A stretch of DNA of 64,000 nucleotides from Phylloscopus collybita (Eukaryota > Chordata > Aves > Passeriformes > Phylloscopidae): assembly GCA_027886175.1 (NCBI GenBank), contig JAJNNQ010000024.1:25027001-25091000 (forward strand). Direction: 5' to 3'. The notes beneath the pieces were generated by a model, which worked only from the letters and a program-made list of their open reading frames with translations, did not search any database and was not told where the DNA came from. Both the position numbers and the translations under genes were made by a program. Below, one piece after another: positions 35,291-50,200 of this stretch (its first letter is position 1; each line of letters starts with the position of its first letter).

Positions 35291-38200
35291 AAGCCAACGT
35301 TGCCTCATCCTGGCGGATCCGGTAGTACGGGCGAGGTTACTCGCTTGGGGCCCTGGGCTGGTTTTTTACCGCTTGCTGGGTGGGATGGCACAAGTGTCAT
35401 TCTGTGGCTCAATTTCCTTTCATAAAGTAAAACTGACTTCCAAAACGAAAAATACTGATAACAAGGGGGAGTGCTACAGAATTAGAAAACAGTGCTGCTT
35501 AGTATCTTTATAGTAAACTATATGAGTCAATTTTTTTTTTCTGAAGTGTTTGGCTTTTATTTACATACAATTTGTAATGTAACTAACAGTAGGTATAAGC
35601 ACTTGATATATCAGTATTGCAATAACATATGTCAGTCCTCTAGTAAAAATGCTACACCTGTATGACCTTTCTCAAGTTCTGAAAGGTCTCACAGGTTCCT
35701 GAGATGTGCTGCATGTTAGGCACTGATGTCTCATGTTGATATTATTTCAGTTGTAAGTATCTGTGTAGCTTCAATGTGCCAGTCGGTTGGGGGGGGGGGA
35801 CGGCGCTGTAGTGGAAATAGAATACTTTGATAAAGAACAAAAAATATAATTAAATATAGTATAGGGAAAAAAAAGTAAAACTAGTGAAAAAGCTGTCAGT
35901 GGGAAGTGTTTCCATGCCACTCACCTTGGTGAAACTACCATGTCAGGTATCATTTAATATACAGCTGTTAAATGGACTAACCATCTTGTTTCACCTTTCT
36001 CCACCACTGCTGGATTACATACCTTACTTCTTTGTTCACAGGAAGTTCATGAAGTGGATCATGGTCTTATTAACCAGCTACTTGCTGATTCAGAGGAGAC
36101 TCTTAATTCGTGCACAGAGAAAATGCAGAGTCCTTCTCAGTATAGCTGGAGTGCTGACTGGAGCTTTTGGGTAACGTGTTCTAGCTCTCTCCTAACCTGG
36201 TTTTAATTTATAAATATAATATGTGTCTATTTTAATTTACGTATGTGTGTATATGTACAAGGTTTATATCCACAGTTCTCCAGTTGCTTTGTAGTCATGA
36301 ATTAGTAAAGCCTTCTCCACCCATGTAGTGAGGCAGGTAATTTTATCATTACTGGCTTACTAAAGTGTAAGGTGAGACTGAGAAGGGGTGAAGTTGTTTA
36401 TCTGATGTCACAGATCAAGTTAGTGACAGAACTTATGGTTTCTGTGCCCAATCCTGTCTCCCAGTTCCTGGCATGAACCCATCCAGTGTTCCTTATGCTT
36501 ATAGAAAGACATTTTTTGATGCTCTGATGCTTTTTAAGCATAAGGGTTGAATTTTGGTTTTCAGTGATGGTTGGTGGTTCTGAATTGCATTCCTAGTGTT
36601 CATTTTTGTCAAGTAAACAAATTGTTTTCCACAAGAGTAAATAAACTTCCTGTGTTTTTTTGTAAAAATTGAATTTGTGAATAAGAAAGGCAGAAAAGAA
36701 TTTCTGCCTTTAATTTTTTTTCCTTTCTGAGGAAATGCTTGACTGAAAGCAGAGTGTGTAATAAGAAGTGCTTATTTCAGTACTTTCTTTTGGTAGATTT
36801 TTTTAATGCCTTGAGAGAAGGTGTGTGTACACCTGGAGTGTATGTTTTGCTGTCAAATTGGTGCATGGATTGTTATTGTTTGGTAAGGAAGGAGACCACG
36901 TGTGCATGGAGCCACAGGCATGGTAACAGCTGATCTTGTGGGAGACCTGGAGTGCCAGAGCTGTGAGGAAGGGAACCTGACTCAGGTTCTGTATCAGGTG
37001 TCCTCAGTACATCCATGTGCTTCAGCTCTTAGGAGCATCACCTGGTCTACTGTGTCCTTCTCCTGCTGAGGTTGTCACAGTGTTCGTTGTGCTTAGCAGG
37101 TGAAAGATTGAGTAACTAGTGAAGGCCAGAAGGAGTCCATGGCAGAGCTGTGAGCAGAAGGGGCGTGATCAGATTCCCCAACTCCTTATTTATAAATCTG
37201 GCTTGTATGTTTTCATCACTCCTCTGCACAAGTCGATGTCCTAATGGTCAGGACATCTGGTTTTGCATCTCGGGCCATAGGATAAATCCTCTCCAGATGC
37301 ATGTGTACTCTTAAATAGAGCCAGTGGAAATGGGACAGGCCTAACAAAATCCCAGCAGGTCATAGGTTTGTGTTGCTAGAGTGGGTTCTTGGGGGTGTTC
37401 AGTATTTTCTTCACTTCATCCCTGCAGGGACAAGGATGGTCCAGGGCTGTCCTGCCTGTGCCTAGCTGTGTCTCTGTACTTGAGTGGGTAGGAAGCCATG
37501 CTGTGCAGACATTGTAAGTGGCAGCTATGCTCTTGTTAGGTGGCAAATTAGATTGTGTAAACTAATGCTTGATGATTTGTATACAAGCACTAATGCAGGT
37601 GGTATTCTGTGCAAGGAATAAACCTGTTCAGGTGTCAGGTTGTTGGACCTGCAGTTAACAGCTCAGTATTTCCTTGATAGGCCTGGTGATTGAAAATGAA
37701 GTAATTAAAGTATTCTATATGGAGAATGTTGCTGTGCTATTGGCTTTGCACTCTTAGGTTTGATACACGTGCTGAAGGCTTGAAGTTTCTTTGAACAGAG
37801 CTTGGAGCCTGCACAGTGCAGTGTATTGTGTGTCCTCACAGTGCCACTCTCTGCTTCCTGTAGTAATGTGTGCCTGTAACTTCAGGGGAGTGGGATTCTT
37901 CAGTGCATTGGCAGCTGCTGTGGGGGGTGTTTTCCAGTATCATTAAATGATTATCTTCTGTCTGATTTATACTCCAAGACCTTAGTATGTGTTTGATGTT
38001 GGTGTTTATCTGGTTCTGCAAATATGACCTTGCAGTTAAAACAAAGTAATTGTGTAAATAGTTCCCTCTTGTAAGATAATGCTGTGGCTGGAAATGTTGT
38101 AGCCTTACCATCTGTCACTGATTAGTTTTAAAAGCCTGTACCAGTCTGGTTGTAGGAAGCCACGGTGCTTATTTTCTCAGCCTGGAGGCAACTGAATTGT

Positions 38201-41200
38201 AAAGCAGCAAGAACCAGGAAGTCACAAATTCAAGGTGAAAATTAAGATTTTTATTTTTTTTTTTTTTAAAATATTATGTCATTGGCATCGCTCCTTGCTC
38301 TTTGTGACAGAAGATGTTTCAATAACTTGCACGGTTGATGAGCAGCTGCTGACTATTAAAAACAAATCATTAAAACTCCCTAAATTCTGAGTCATAGTAA
38401 ATGTGTAGGTGATAGCAAGGAAGGCAGCTTGTTGCAGGGTGTGAAGCATGTGTCACTAACGTTTGACAAAGATGATCGTAGTGTCCTGTGGCAGGTGGGG
38501 ACCTGTGCTGCTCCTTCCCCCTCCTGAGTCAGTAGGATGGAGGAATGGCTACACCAGCAGGACTAGCCTGTGGTAGCATCCAGGAGTCAGCTCTGTTGCC
38601 AGGGTTATTTGCTTGGAGAGGCTGCATGTTTCCAGCAACTGAGGTTTGCTCCAAGGGTTCATTTCTTCTGAGGGTGATGTACTCTTGTTTTGCTGATGAT
38701 AGAAACCAAATGTGGATGTTAGAGCCTGACTGGTTTGGCTTCAATTTTTCATGGGTTGAGTGGGAGTAGGCAGTTGTGCCATGCCTCTGGAAGTGAGGCC
38801 AGGTATCATGAATGCTCAGTGGGTGCTGTGAGCACAAGTAATTAGCAGCAGGCTAGGGCTGGCAGCCTCTGGGACACAATCTCTCTCCTGGCTATGGTGA
38901 GTGGGGAGAAGGAAGGGTAGCTGAAAAAAATGTCAGGGAGGTAAGAAGAGTATCCTACTATGTGGATTTTTTCTTAGATCTTAAAAAAATAATACTTTGG
39001 ATATCTTCATTGAATAATTTTTAAAAAATCAGGTTTTTTTTCTGTTACTGTAAGCAATTCTTAAACTGATAGTATTACTAACTGCTATTTTTAAGGTTGA
39101 TGGTGTGTCATAGGATATTTTTTGGTTTTTGTTTTTGGTTTTTCCCCTCGCCCCCACCTGGAGGTGGACAAAGCTGGACTTCTATAAATTCACTGAAGGA
39201 AGAAAAAAAGCTTGTTTACAAACTTAATCTCGGGGCTCTCTCCACTGGAAACTGTAAAGCTTTTGTCTCCAGTTGATTAAATAGTCCCAGTTCTGACAAC
39301 TGCAAATAGATGATGAAAGTCAAAGATGATTGGAAATTAAGTTATATCTGGAAGCCCCATCTCAGGATTCTGAATTCACCTTTTGATCATTTTTTATGTG
39401 CTTTATACTGAAATATGGTTCAGTTTAATATCTTTGGAAGAAGAAACCTGTGAAAGCCTTAAGTATTTTCCTACCATAATGAAGAAGGTAAAGGTGAATG
39501 AGGAAGCTAAAGAAAAGGATCCTTGCATCAAAAGTGAGGGTGTTGTGTCTGGGAACTCTAGTTTATATTAATGAACAGTCAAAGAAAGTTCATGTATGTC
39601 TACAATAAGAAGAATGCCTGTGGAAAAAATAAACCAAAAAAGTAAGTCCTTCCCTTGGAATGAAAAGGTAGGTGGAATGAGTGGAAATCAAATGAGCATC
39701 TCAGAAAATTGCCTGTATCTGGGAGGCTTCTTTAAGGATTTGAAAATGTGGGGTGTCAAGGAGATGTTGGAAAGAAAATAATAAGGGGCTTAAAAAAGGT
39801 AATTGATTGGAGGTATTGCCAGTTTAAAGAGTTGGTCAGTGTGAAGGAGTTTGAAAATAGAAGGAAATAATTGATACAGTGAAAATAAGGCTTTTACTTT
39901 TCATAATATAAGAGCAGCTGAGGTTGCACAAGATTGAGAAAGTATTTTAAATTTTTACACACATGGGTCTAGTTTATACAAGAAAGAACTAGTGTTGGAG
40001 TGTGTGACAATATGTGTGGCAAGAATACAGTGAGCATGTATGACTCAAACCTGCACAAGGAGGGATACAGATAGGTATCACAATTGGAAGAAAACTTATT
40101 GGAGCACAGATACAAGTTGAGGCACTTTGGGGCCCAAGACTGGTAGGGTTAAATGAAATGTTTCTTGTGTCTGTAGTTGTTTGAATCCTCCTCCCACGTT
40201 TCTCTGAAGACTGATACCACTTTTGGAATGGCTTACTGGGCTGGTTGAAGTGGTAATTGTATTGGGGACTGATATTTAAGGCCTTGTGACAGGCCTTGTA
40301 TACTTGGTATGTTGCTTCTTATCTGTGCCTCCAAATGTTTGGGATGTGGAGGAGATACATCAATTCTCTTGACATTGGAGGAGGATTTTTAGCCTCCTTT
40401 TTATTTGCTGGTATGAAGCAGTCTGCTAAGGAGGATGAAAATTAGTTAAACTAATTGCTATAGGTCTACAAAGGGAATAAAAGCCTTTAAGCATATTAAT
40501 GCTGCATTTTGGTGTTTTGTTGGTTGGGCTTTTGTTTATTTGGTTTGTTTTTGGTTTTTTTTTTTTAAATGCCCTAACTTTAGTACAAATAGCTTTTGCT
40601 ATAGTTGTAGGACTGGCATGTTGTTTGTTTACCTACCTGGAATCTCCAGCAACAGCAAAAAAGGTGCCTTTTTTCAGCCCTGTGATAGCACTGATGGTAC
40701 AGCAGCAGTGTTTTAACCTGGTAGGAAGACAAACTGCAGTTCTAACCAACCCTTGAACATGGGTGATTAGGCTAAAGGGGTTTTTCTCCCTTATTTTCAT
40801 GCTGGGAATGTCTTTCCTGCTGTTGGTGCAGCTCCAGACTGAGCACTGAGGTAGATCTGGTAGATCTGTCATAAAATTTAAGCAGTTCTGAACAGAGTGA
40901 CAGTGGTGCCCTGTCAAGATAAGCTTTTGCCAGCTGCAGCAGTAGGTAGTTCTATATAACATGAATTATTACTGTACACACATAAATTAGTCTAGAACTT
41001 GAAGATTAAGTATAAAAGGTTGGAAAGAAAACACTTCAGATCTGTGATTTACTTATTTTTTTCTAGTCACTGGGAGCAAAACCATTAGAAATGCAACGTG
41101 GTTCAAGAAATCTGCATGGAGTTGGAATAGTGGTATCCCTTTAATGAAAGGGAAGTCCCTAAGTTGCAGAATGCAAGCTTTAAAAGTCAACTCTAGGAGA

Positions 41201-44200
41201 TGGGAATATGATTTTCTAAAATTTTTTTTTGCCGTTGTTGTTTGTTTGCAGCTTGTTTTTCTGCCAGCAGGTAGTGGTGTAGCATTGTCTTTTTCAGGTC
41301 TGATACAGGTGTACCACTTGTTTATAAGGAGGGGGAAAGAAGACAGGTGGATAAAACAGGTAGGATTGTTTTGTGGTATGCTAACTCATTAAGAGCAGCC
41401 AGGAGAAGTTGTTTTGGGGCAATTGCTTGGTGAGTGCCACTTTCCATGGAATTTGAAGTGCAGTAGGGCTACTGGCAGGATTAATGAGATGACCAATGTA
41501 ATTTAGAGCAAAGCAGTTTATGTAATTGGCCACAGTCGCTCCTGCATTATTAACTATGTAGTGTTGTGGTTTAATATGCTGCTCCAGGTTTTCACTGTAG
41601 TCCTGATTGGAAGTATTCATCTATCCTTTTATGAGTTGCTGAAAACTAAATGGCACCAAGGGGAATTACTACCATGGTGACTGTTTCCTTCACGGTGTTG
41701 TTTTCTTATCCTTGTTTGGGCGCTGTTACTAAACTTAAATACAGATCAGAGATGCAGTTACAGAGAGACAGATTTTACTGGCAGGCTAAGGAGGGAAATG
41801 CCCAACTGAAGGGCATTCGTTTGCTTCTGTATTTGGCTACTTTGGCATCAGATAATCTTGGTGGGACTTTGTTGCAGGTAAGGAAGATGAGTTGAGAAGT
41901 TATGTCTTGTAGTTTCTTTATTGTATAAGGCATTTTTCCTCACACTGAAAATGTGTGGATTTTTCCTGTGTTTGTTAAATGGATCAAATAAGTCTAAGGA
42001 CAGGCAGTTTGAATTTTTTTGCATTACTTGGGCAGCCTGCAGTGAAAGATCAGGTGAAAAAACAGCTGTTCTTAACCAAGAACGTTAGCTACTTGTTTCA
42101 CACATGTGCTATAAAAACAAATGTGAGTCAGATGAAACTGCTATTCAGAAAGGAATGTATTTTGTTATCCAAAAGGAAATAATCTCGGCCGAGCTTTTAA
42201 TTGCCATTGCATCATAATACTTAGTGTGTTTATGGCTGTTGAAATCTGGACAACATAGTTACAAGACTCAAAATTAGCCTGGGGAGTAGACAAATTGATT
42301 TGAGCAAAAGGGTAACTTTGTGCTGGAGGATGACAAACTCGCCTCAAGTACGCTGTTAAGATTGTAAGTGCAGAGTTCATCCAGATACACTTGGTTTATT
42401 TGTATTAAGTTTGTTTTAGAAGTTGATGTATCACAGGACTTTTTTGTTATATTTTGATTTATCTTTTTCCTTTTTGTTAAATCTTCATGGGGTAGACAAA
42501 ATTACTAAAATAGAACAAAAAGGATGCTTGTATGCTGCATTTATGAAGTCAAGAAAGTAGGTACAGATCCACAACTTTTCCCTAAAATGAGGAGGAGTTG
42601 GGCAGTTAAGAGCCTTGTGAACTTGGTTTGTGCTGATGTTCTGGGGAGGCAACATGAAATATGGTTTCTGGTCAGGGGCATTGTAGGAATAGTTTTACTA
42701 CCAGATTCAAAGATGTTATTGCTAGCTAGGGAGGTGTTGATGAGGGTGCTGAATAAATCTGAGATTGGGACATCTTGGCTCTTAAAAGCTAAAAACACCT
42801 CAATTTCTAATTCAGAACTTAGGATGATGATGTTTGTCCATGGAAGTGTCCGAAGCTCTTGAACTCCTTACTTAACTTTCATGTTTAAAATCTAAGTGTT
42901 TGTTTCATCCAAACTCAGAGATGCTTGGTAGCAGTTATATAAATAATTATATTTGAAACTGAAATAATCAGCCCCATTTCTAATTGCAAATGTCCACACT
43001 CAGGTGTTCAATCAGCTGCAGATGGTGAATCTGCAGATCTTATAAACAGGAAATGCACTTATAAAACAGTCTATGCTACTGCTGTTTTTGAGACCTGAGT
43101 CACACTGGTACCCAGGCTCTGGTAAAGTCTTTCTGAGATTGCTTTGAATCCTCTCACTGTCTTTCTGATGGATATAAATTGCCAGTGAATATTTTTCTGA
43201 ATGGATATACTTACCATTATTTTGCTGCTCTTTCTGCAGGGGCAGATTCCCCATGATGTATCCTGTCTTTGCTTTGGGAAAGCAGGACTGAGTTACCTTG
43301 TTTTTCTGGTGAAACCAGTTCCTGCTGTTTACATATGTAGCTGATCCTGACAGCAGAGCTGCAGGCCCTCCAAAGCCACCACCCAGCTAGGTGCATAGAG
43401 ACAGCTACTTATCCTCGCCAGCAGCCTGGCCTGCAAAATGACTGTGAATACAGCCTCTTTGTGTTCTATTATCTTTTCCTTTCAGACTTTCAGATTTAAA
43501 TCCGAGTGACTAAAATGCCTTGATGTGCTTTTTTTTTATTTCTTCTGTCAGTTTCCTCAGCAGGGCTGTGCTGGGAGAGGGCTCTTTTTATTGCTGCTGA
43601 CCCCATGTAGTTAGTTGTGGAAATGTAGCAGACAGGTCCTAGGTAAGGCAGGTGGAAAGGAAGAGCGAGCATAAAGAAAGCAGAATAGGTGCATGCCTGC
43701 TGTTCCCCTCTGAGGGCAGGCAGAGATCTGCTGGGCATGCAGAGCCCTGTATCCCTTGCCTCAAAGTGCCTATGAAGAGCTGAGCGCTGGGTGGCTGATA
43801 ATGTACACATTTTGGGGAATTTGGGTGTGCATGAAACATGCCCTGATGTCCTGAGCTCCTGCTCTGGAGCTCAGACTGAGATGATGTCTCAGTAAGGGCT
43901 TGACTTAAACCAGGGGACAGTGGCTGAGCTTTCTGTGAGAGTAGATCTGTCTCCATGCTGAGTTGCCAGGTGCAGATGTACTCTTCAGGCTGGTTCGTGG
44001 ATTGTAGCCTTCAGCGATGCAGAGGAGGGGTGCTAGGCATTAAGTGCTTCTCTCCAAGAAGCTGGTGTTTCCCTGGTGATAGTACTTTCTTCTGCTATTC
44101 CCTTTGGGGCTTCTGTGAACTTGAAGTGATTTATGCTACTGCAGTCTGCTTCCCAAAATCAGTTTTGGTGATGGTGATTTTAGATTGGAGCTGGACAGTT

Positions 44201-47200
44201 CTTAAATGTCACCCCCTGTATAAGTTTTCTTTGCCCAGTTGCTGCAGTGTTTGTGTGCCTGTTCTGCAAGGCTCGGGTGTTTCAGCCTGTTTTCCAAGCT
44301 GGCATGCAAGCAGAGGCTGGCAGAATGCTAGCTAGCACTGCTGGAGGGTGGCCAGCACCAGCTCAGAGCAAGTGGGTGAGAGAGGGGGGAGCTGGAGAGG
44401 CTTTGGCCAGGGATTTGTATGGTTTGGAACAGGCTGCAGGCAGCTAGAGGAGGTTTGTGTAGGGGGTGTGTGTCTTCTGACTTTACATTAGCTTCATGCC
44501 TCAGTCAGTTTTACTCTGAAATGGAACATATGCTTTGCTCTGCACTGTACATGGCAAGCTTGAGAATTTTATCTCCAAATCAGCATTATGAAAGTACATT
44601 GGCTTCACTTTTAAATGCTTTAAAACATTTACTTGCAGAAAAAATATTGAGTACTACAAAACCATTGCTTCAGAATAGGCAGAGGATATTCTCAATCCAA
44701 GCTCCTGTTTTTCAGGAAAAAATATATAGTACTACTAATGGCAAGAGGCTTTCTTATAATTGATAAGGAGGTTATCAGCTTGTTTCCCAAGCACCTTGTT
44801 GGAAACAAGCACCTTCAGCTGAACCCTATTTCAGTGAAATGTGAAAATGAGCTAATTCTGGTGTGACCTTGAAGAAGAAATTTGTGAGAGTTTCTCGCAT
44901 GTTCTAAACTGAAATACTCTGTTACAAAGTTCTTTCAGGTCTGTTCTACTGGGTTTTTCCTATTTTTTTTAAGAGAACATTAAAAATGTAATCTCTATCT
45001 GGTTATGCAACTCAAAGTTCTCTGAAGAAATACCTTTATATTTTCAACTCTAAGTCTTTTAATTTTCTTCTTGGGAAGAATGCCAGATTTTAAAATTCTT
45101 CACAAAAATGTTACCTTTGTTATAATTATATAACTGATGTTAGCAGCATAGTATTACATAGGATGTTAAATTTTCTTGTCTGTCAAAATCATAATTGTAA
45201 CAATTTTGGTTGTGGATTTTCTGGGCTATTTTCCAGCCATGCTCTACTGTGTTTTGATATCCATACTTATATAGGTGAAGTTGAAGCATGAGACCTTCAT
45301 TCCTGCTCTTGGAAGGACACTGGGACTGGTGAGGTGCAGGAAATGACCAGGCCTTCTGTGAGCAGTATTCCAGTTCAGCCAAGTTCATGTTCCACGTGGG
45401 GAAACGCTTGTGGTCAGGTCTTCCTGGTCAGTAGTTGGCCAGGACTGCTTTTCAGGGAAACAGGCTTTCACCATGTTGATGGTGAAATGGTCAATGATGG
45501 CTTGGTGAGACTGAAGCTCATCTCACTTGGTGAGAGCTGGGCTACTCCTGTGGCACACAGTGCTTTGATGTGCTGTACCCAGTCTTCAAAAGAAATGGGA
45601 ACAGTCTCCCTTTCAGAAGCGCCTCATTCAGTCACTTTCATGACACTGGGTGTCAAATGTTTTCTAAGTGGGTGTTCCATATTCCCGCAGCTCTCTGTAA
45701 GGAAATAGTTCAGAGGAGTTTGTTTCTACATGGCTTTTTGGAAGCCCCTGGTGTTGGTGGTAAATCATAGTCTGTCTGACACTTTCAGTGTGCCTGCCTG
45801 CATGTATGTCAGAACTAGTTAATAGTAACACTCATTTTTGGAGAACTAAGGACTCTGTCTTTGGCCTTGTTTATGGGTTCTTGTAGGCTGAAAAAAAACC
45901 ACAACCACCACCCCTCACTCCAACCTTCCCCATCCCCAAATAAACTAACCCCTGGAAGATACAGTAGCTGGAGTATTTGCCAATCACCTGTATTTTCATA
46001 TGCCCTTCTTTAAATTATGCATACTCTATTTCCAACAGAAGAAAAACATACTTGCACCGATGTTCTACTGGGTGCCACTGAAGGAGAATGCTGTTTGTTT
46101 TCTGCTCGGTCACTAAGAGATGTTAGGCTTCCTTTCTTCTTCAACCTCCACAGAGAAGAGGGGGCTGGGGCACAGAAGTGGGGACATAATGACTTTAGTG
46201 CACAGCCCTGTGCCTGCCAGTGGCTCTGTGCTTATGAGACTCCCCTCTCCTCCAGGATGGGTGAAGGGAAAAAAAGCATATAATGGATGTAAGGAAAACA
46301 GCTATAGCTCCCTAAACATTGCCTCCTACCACTGTGACTAGGAGTTTGTTCACATTTCCTTGAGAGCATGGGAACTTTTGGAAAGCAGGCTCCTAAGGAA
46401 TACAATGGCTGAGCAAACCCTGGCAACAGTTGCTTGGTTTCTTTTTTTTTTTTTTAATTGGTTGACATGCCTCTCATGACCTATCAGTTAAATACAATTG
46501 TGTGGATAAGCAATTGTGATCAAATATCTTCTTATTAAAAAAAAAATACGAACCAACAAAAACTCCCAGGCACACCCAACACCCCTCCCAAAACCAGCAA
46601 AAGTGAACCAAAGTGCTCAGTATACTGTACACAGCACAGTAAGTCACCCTAAGTAATGTCATGTCTTCAGGTCCTGTGAGTGGTTCTTTCCCTGTGTAAG
46701 TTAAATGCTTTTGTCCTTCAGGAGAAAAGAATATAAGTCACTGCTAGTAATGCTTTTGAGTACTCAGTGTTTGAAAGTTGTTCCTAAACAATTTTTTTCT
46801 GTGGTTTTGTCAAGAAGTGGTTAGTGAAAATAGATCACTGTAACAGAGTGGATCTGGACTGTTTATGTGTGACGAGGTAAACTGAACAAGTCTGACACTT
46901 CCAACATCCAGCCTAGTGCTTGCTGTCAGAAGTGGGAAACTGTGCCCTGTAACTGAAAAAAGATAAGGCAGACTGGTAGTCATGTGGATGTGAGCTTTCA
47001 CTGTGATTCTGTGCCTCAAAAGCAATCTGTGATTCAGATTTATCTGTTTGTGGTAACTCCTGCAATGCTATATCTGGCTTTCAAGAAGGAAAATGGGAGG
47101 ATTCAGAAAAGCCACAAGAATAAGTCTGAAAAAGAATTTTTTTTTTTTTTTTTTGCTAATACACTTGAGAAGCTTAATCCCTACTTCAGAAGGAGATATG

Positions 47201-50200
47201 GAGTAATTTGCTTACAATCCAAAAATATTTCACAAAGTAAAGATAAAGTTAACCAAATATACTAGTAGAAGAACTCGCCATAGGTAGGATAGATTTTTCC
47301 ATCCAGAGTGACTTTTAATTTAAGAAGGTAAAATATATGTTTTATTCTTTTCCAAAGGGAAATTTGGTCATTGTAGCTCTAGTTTTAAAGCCAGAGAGAT
47401 GTGGCTTGCATGTTATAGGGTAGATAGGATGATTAATGAACTTTAGTGGACTGAAGAAATGGCTGCAGTGGAATCAACATTTCTGTGATGGAAAGGCTTG
47501 TCAGACCTGGCCCCATTTACAGGTGAGAGATCATCTCCGTGTGCCATGGGAAGTGTTCCTGTGTTAATAAGGGAGTCTGCCTGAATTTGTCTTGGAGTAT
47601 GTGGTCTTGTCTGCCTTACATTGTTTAATGAGGCTTTTGTTCAGGGCTGTTAACTTGGTTCTCATCTCCCCTAGTGAGGCTTTAACCTCACTGGAAGTGG
47701 GATCTTGGTATGTTTAGTTTAGTTGTTTTGGTTTGGTTTTTTTGAATTTGTTTTGGGTTGATATTTTTCCCTACTGTATCAGATTAGTTTAAAGAATATT
47801 TGCAAGATATACAAGATGAGTCTTGTATAAAATCCAGACTTCTCTCTGACTGGTTGTTGTTCTGGAGGCTGTGTTCTTTCTCTTTTTCCTGATGGCTGAG
47901 AGGGATTTTATGTGACTTTGAATAGGGAAGAAATCGTTATTCAGTAGAAATGCAACAGCTTTTGCCAGAATACTTAATGTTTGTTTTAATATACTAATGT
48001 AAGGTTAAAATGTACTTTTATCCTAACCTTACTAATACCTCCAAATTTCTTTTTGACCATGTCTAGAAACTTTATAGGAAAGTATAGGTCTTTGGGGAAT
48101 AGTCAGGTCTTTTAAGTGGTGTTTACTTAGTGGCCTGGATTTACATGTTGTTAGCAGAGGAGGAAAGGTATAAGTTCCATAGGCCATATTTTGATGGTTA
48201 AGTGAGGCTTCTGAGCATAAAAGAAATGTTAGTTGGGGCAGCTTGCTTATAGGCTTGTTTGATTCTGGGGCCCCGAGCCTGTGGTGGTAACTGACACAGA
48301 GACTGGAGCTCAGTGAGAGACGTCTCTTGAAATGAGGTGAAATGAGAGTTATTACCCTACTGGTGAGGTCAGCTTACCTGTGATCTCAGCTGTTGTATTC
48401 ACAGCTGCATTTCACAACTATGGAATGCAAATTGTCAGGTAACCTGGGTTTTGTGGTGTCTCAAAACAAAGGGAAAACACTAACAGAACAAATGCAGAAT
48501 TATTGCCATCATTAGTGATTGTTAAAAAGTGTGCACAGCATTCTGCTGAAGTTGATTGCTTATTTGCATGCTTAGTGATATCTGCAGTCAAATAATTTCC
48601 TAATGATTAGAATTTTTGCTGTACTCCTGGGAGAATGTGTTGCTTAATTTTCTTCTGCAGTTTGCTAAATGGCTCAAATTGTTTGCGGTGGCTACACGTT
48701 GAAGATGTAAATGCAAAGGGAAGCTGTTTATTTAAGAGGCTTCTATCCTATAAATAACTCAGTTCTATTTAAGTTTACATATTTTTTTCTGGAACATGAC
48801 TTTATATAGTTGAACTAGTCCATTTCTAAACAAGATATGAGAATCATTTGGTTATCTGTCTCCAATATCTGCTTCTTACATAGCTGCCTTCTATAAAACT
48901 TTCTGGTTGTCACTGAAAATGGTTTTCCATTTATGATATTTTACAGGTTTCTGGTACATTTTGTGGCTTCAGATGAAAAATGCTAATAAGTTGTTGGCTG
49001 CACTTTATAATAATTTCCTTGGTGGTTAAATATGGCATAAGCATAAATGCCTAAGATTATCCTCAGGCCAAGTGTTTGCCTGATGACTTATAATTAAACT
49101 CAGAAATGTGTGTGTATTTAAAACAAGTTACTGTTTTCATCTTGTGAGTGCCATGCTGCAACCTGTTTTATGCCTTTCCTCTTTTAATATTTGGTGCTAG
49201 ATTTTTTAACTCAGAGATGGCAATCTGCTTCCAATGCTGCCACGTGCTGGACATTATAGCAGTGATTAGGAGAGATGCTGTATTCATAAAAATGCCTTGT
49301 TTCCTTCACTTTAAGGACATTGAAATTGCTAATAGTGTTAAAATTGCCCCTCTTGTTTCCCAAGTCTGTTGAGGGATCTCTTCTCAATCAGCTAGCCACC
49401 TACTGAGTAGGTAAAAAGTACAGATTCAAGTGAACTAGTTTTCATGGTAGGTAGGGAAAAGATAAGGTTCAGAAGTTTCAATCTGCTCACATTTTTCTGC
49501 TGATTAGATAAGGATTCGGAGCAGACTCTGTGTAAGTGTCACAAGAGCTCAGTAGAAATCTACAATTAATAAGGATTTCTTATAGTCTGGTCACTCATGA
49601 CAACACTTCTAAATGCCAGCAGGGGTTTCTAAGACATGCTGTAGCAGGTTTTATGCTCTAGAAAGAAATTCAGTTCTAAGTAAAACTCAGCATCCTGAGT
49701 CTGGATTGTTGTACCTGATGAACTGGCGGATTGAGGCACTAATATAAAAGTCTGTGACACTGTGATGCTGCTATTTTCTTTGATTGCTCTTGTCTTGCAA
49801 CCACAAAAATACCGAACTGCAGTGTAGCTCTTATCTCTTGTATACAGCATGTTGGAGAAGCTACACTTCTCCTTAAAAGCATTGCTTTCTAAATCATAAT
49901 TTCACAAATCATGGTATTCATTTTCCCCTCATGGCAAAACAATTCTTTTATTCCCTGTATGCTGGCATTGGCAACACAAGCCCAGACCTCAGTCAGCTCA
50001 GTTAGGACTGTGTGTAAACTGTAGGGTCTCCGGAACTACAGGTGGTAACTTGACAGATGTGAGTTAATTTTTCATTTTCCCTATGTCTCTTTCCAGAGTA
50101 ATTACAAAGAACTCAGTTTCTTCAAAGCAGTGCAGATATTGGATGCCTTTCTTGGATGTTCAGTTAAAAGTGTGCATTTCAGGACTGGATGTTGCAAGCC

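Noticed and set aside
34485..35297. 270-codon open frame on the minus strand in the CpG island
   Set aside because: High GC removes stop codons by composition. The peptide is Ala/Pro/Gly/Arg low-complexity, lies antisense to GRAMD1C exon 1 and shows no domain.
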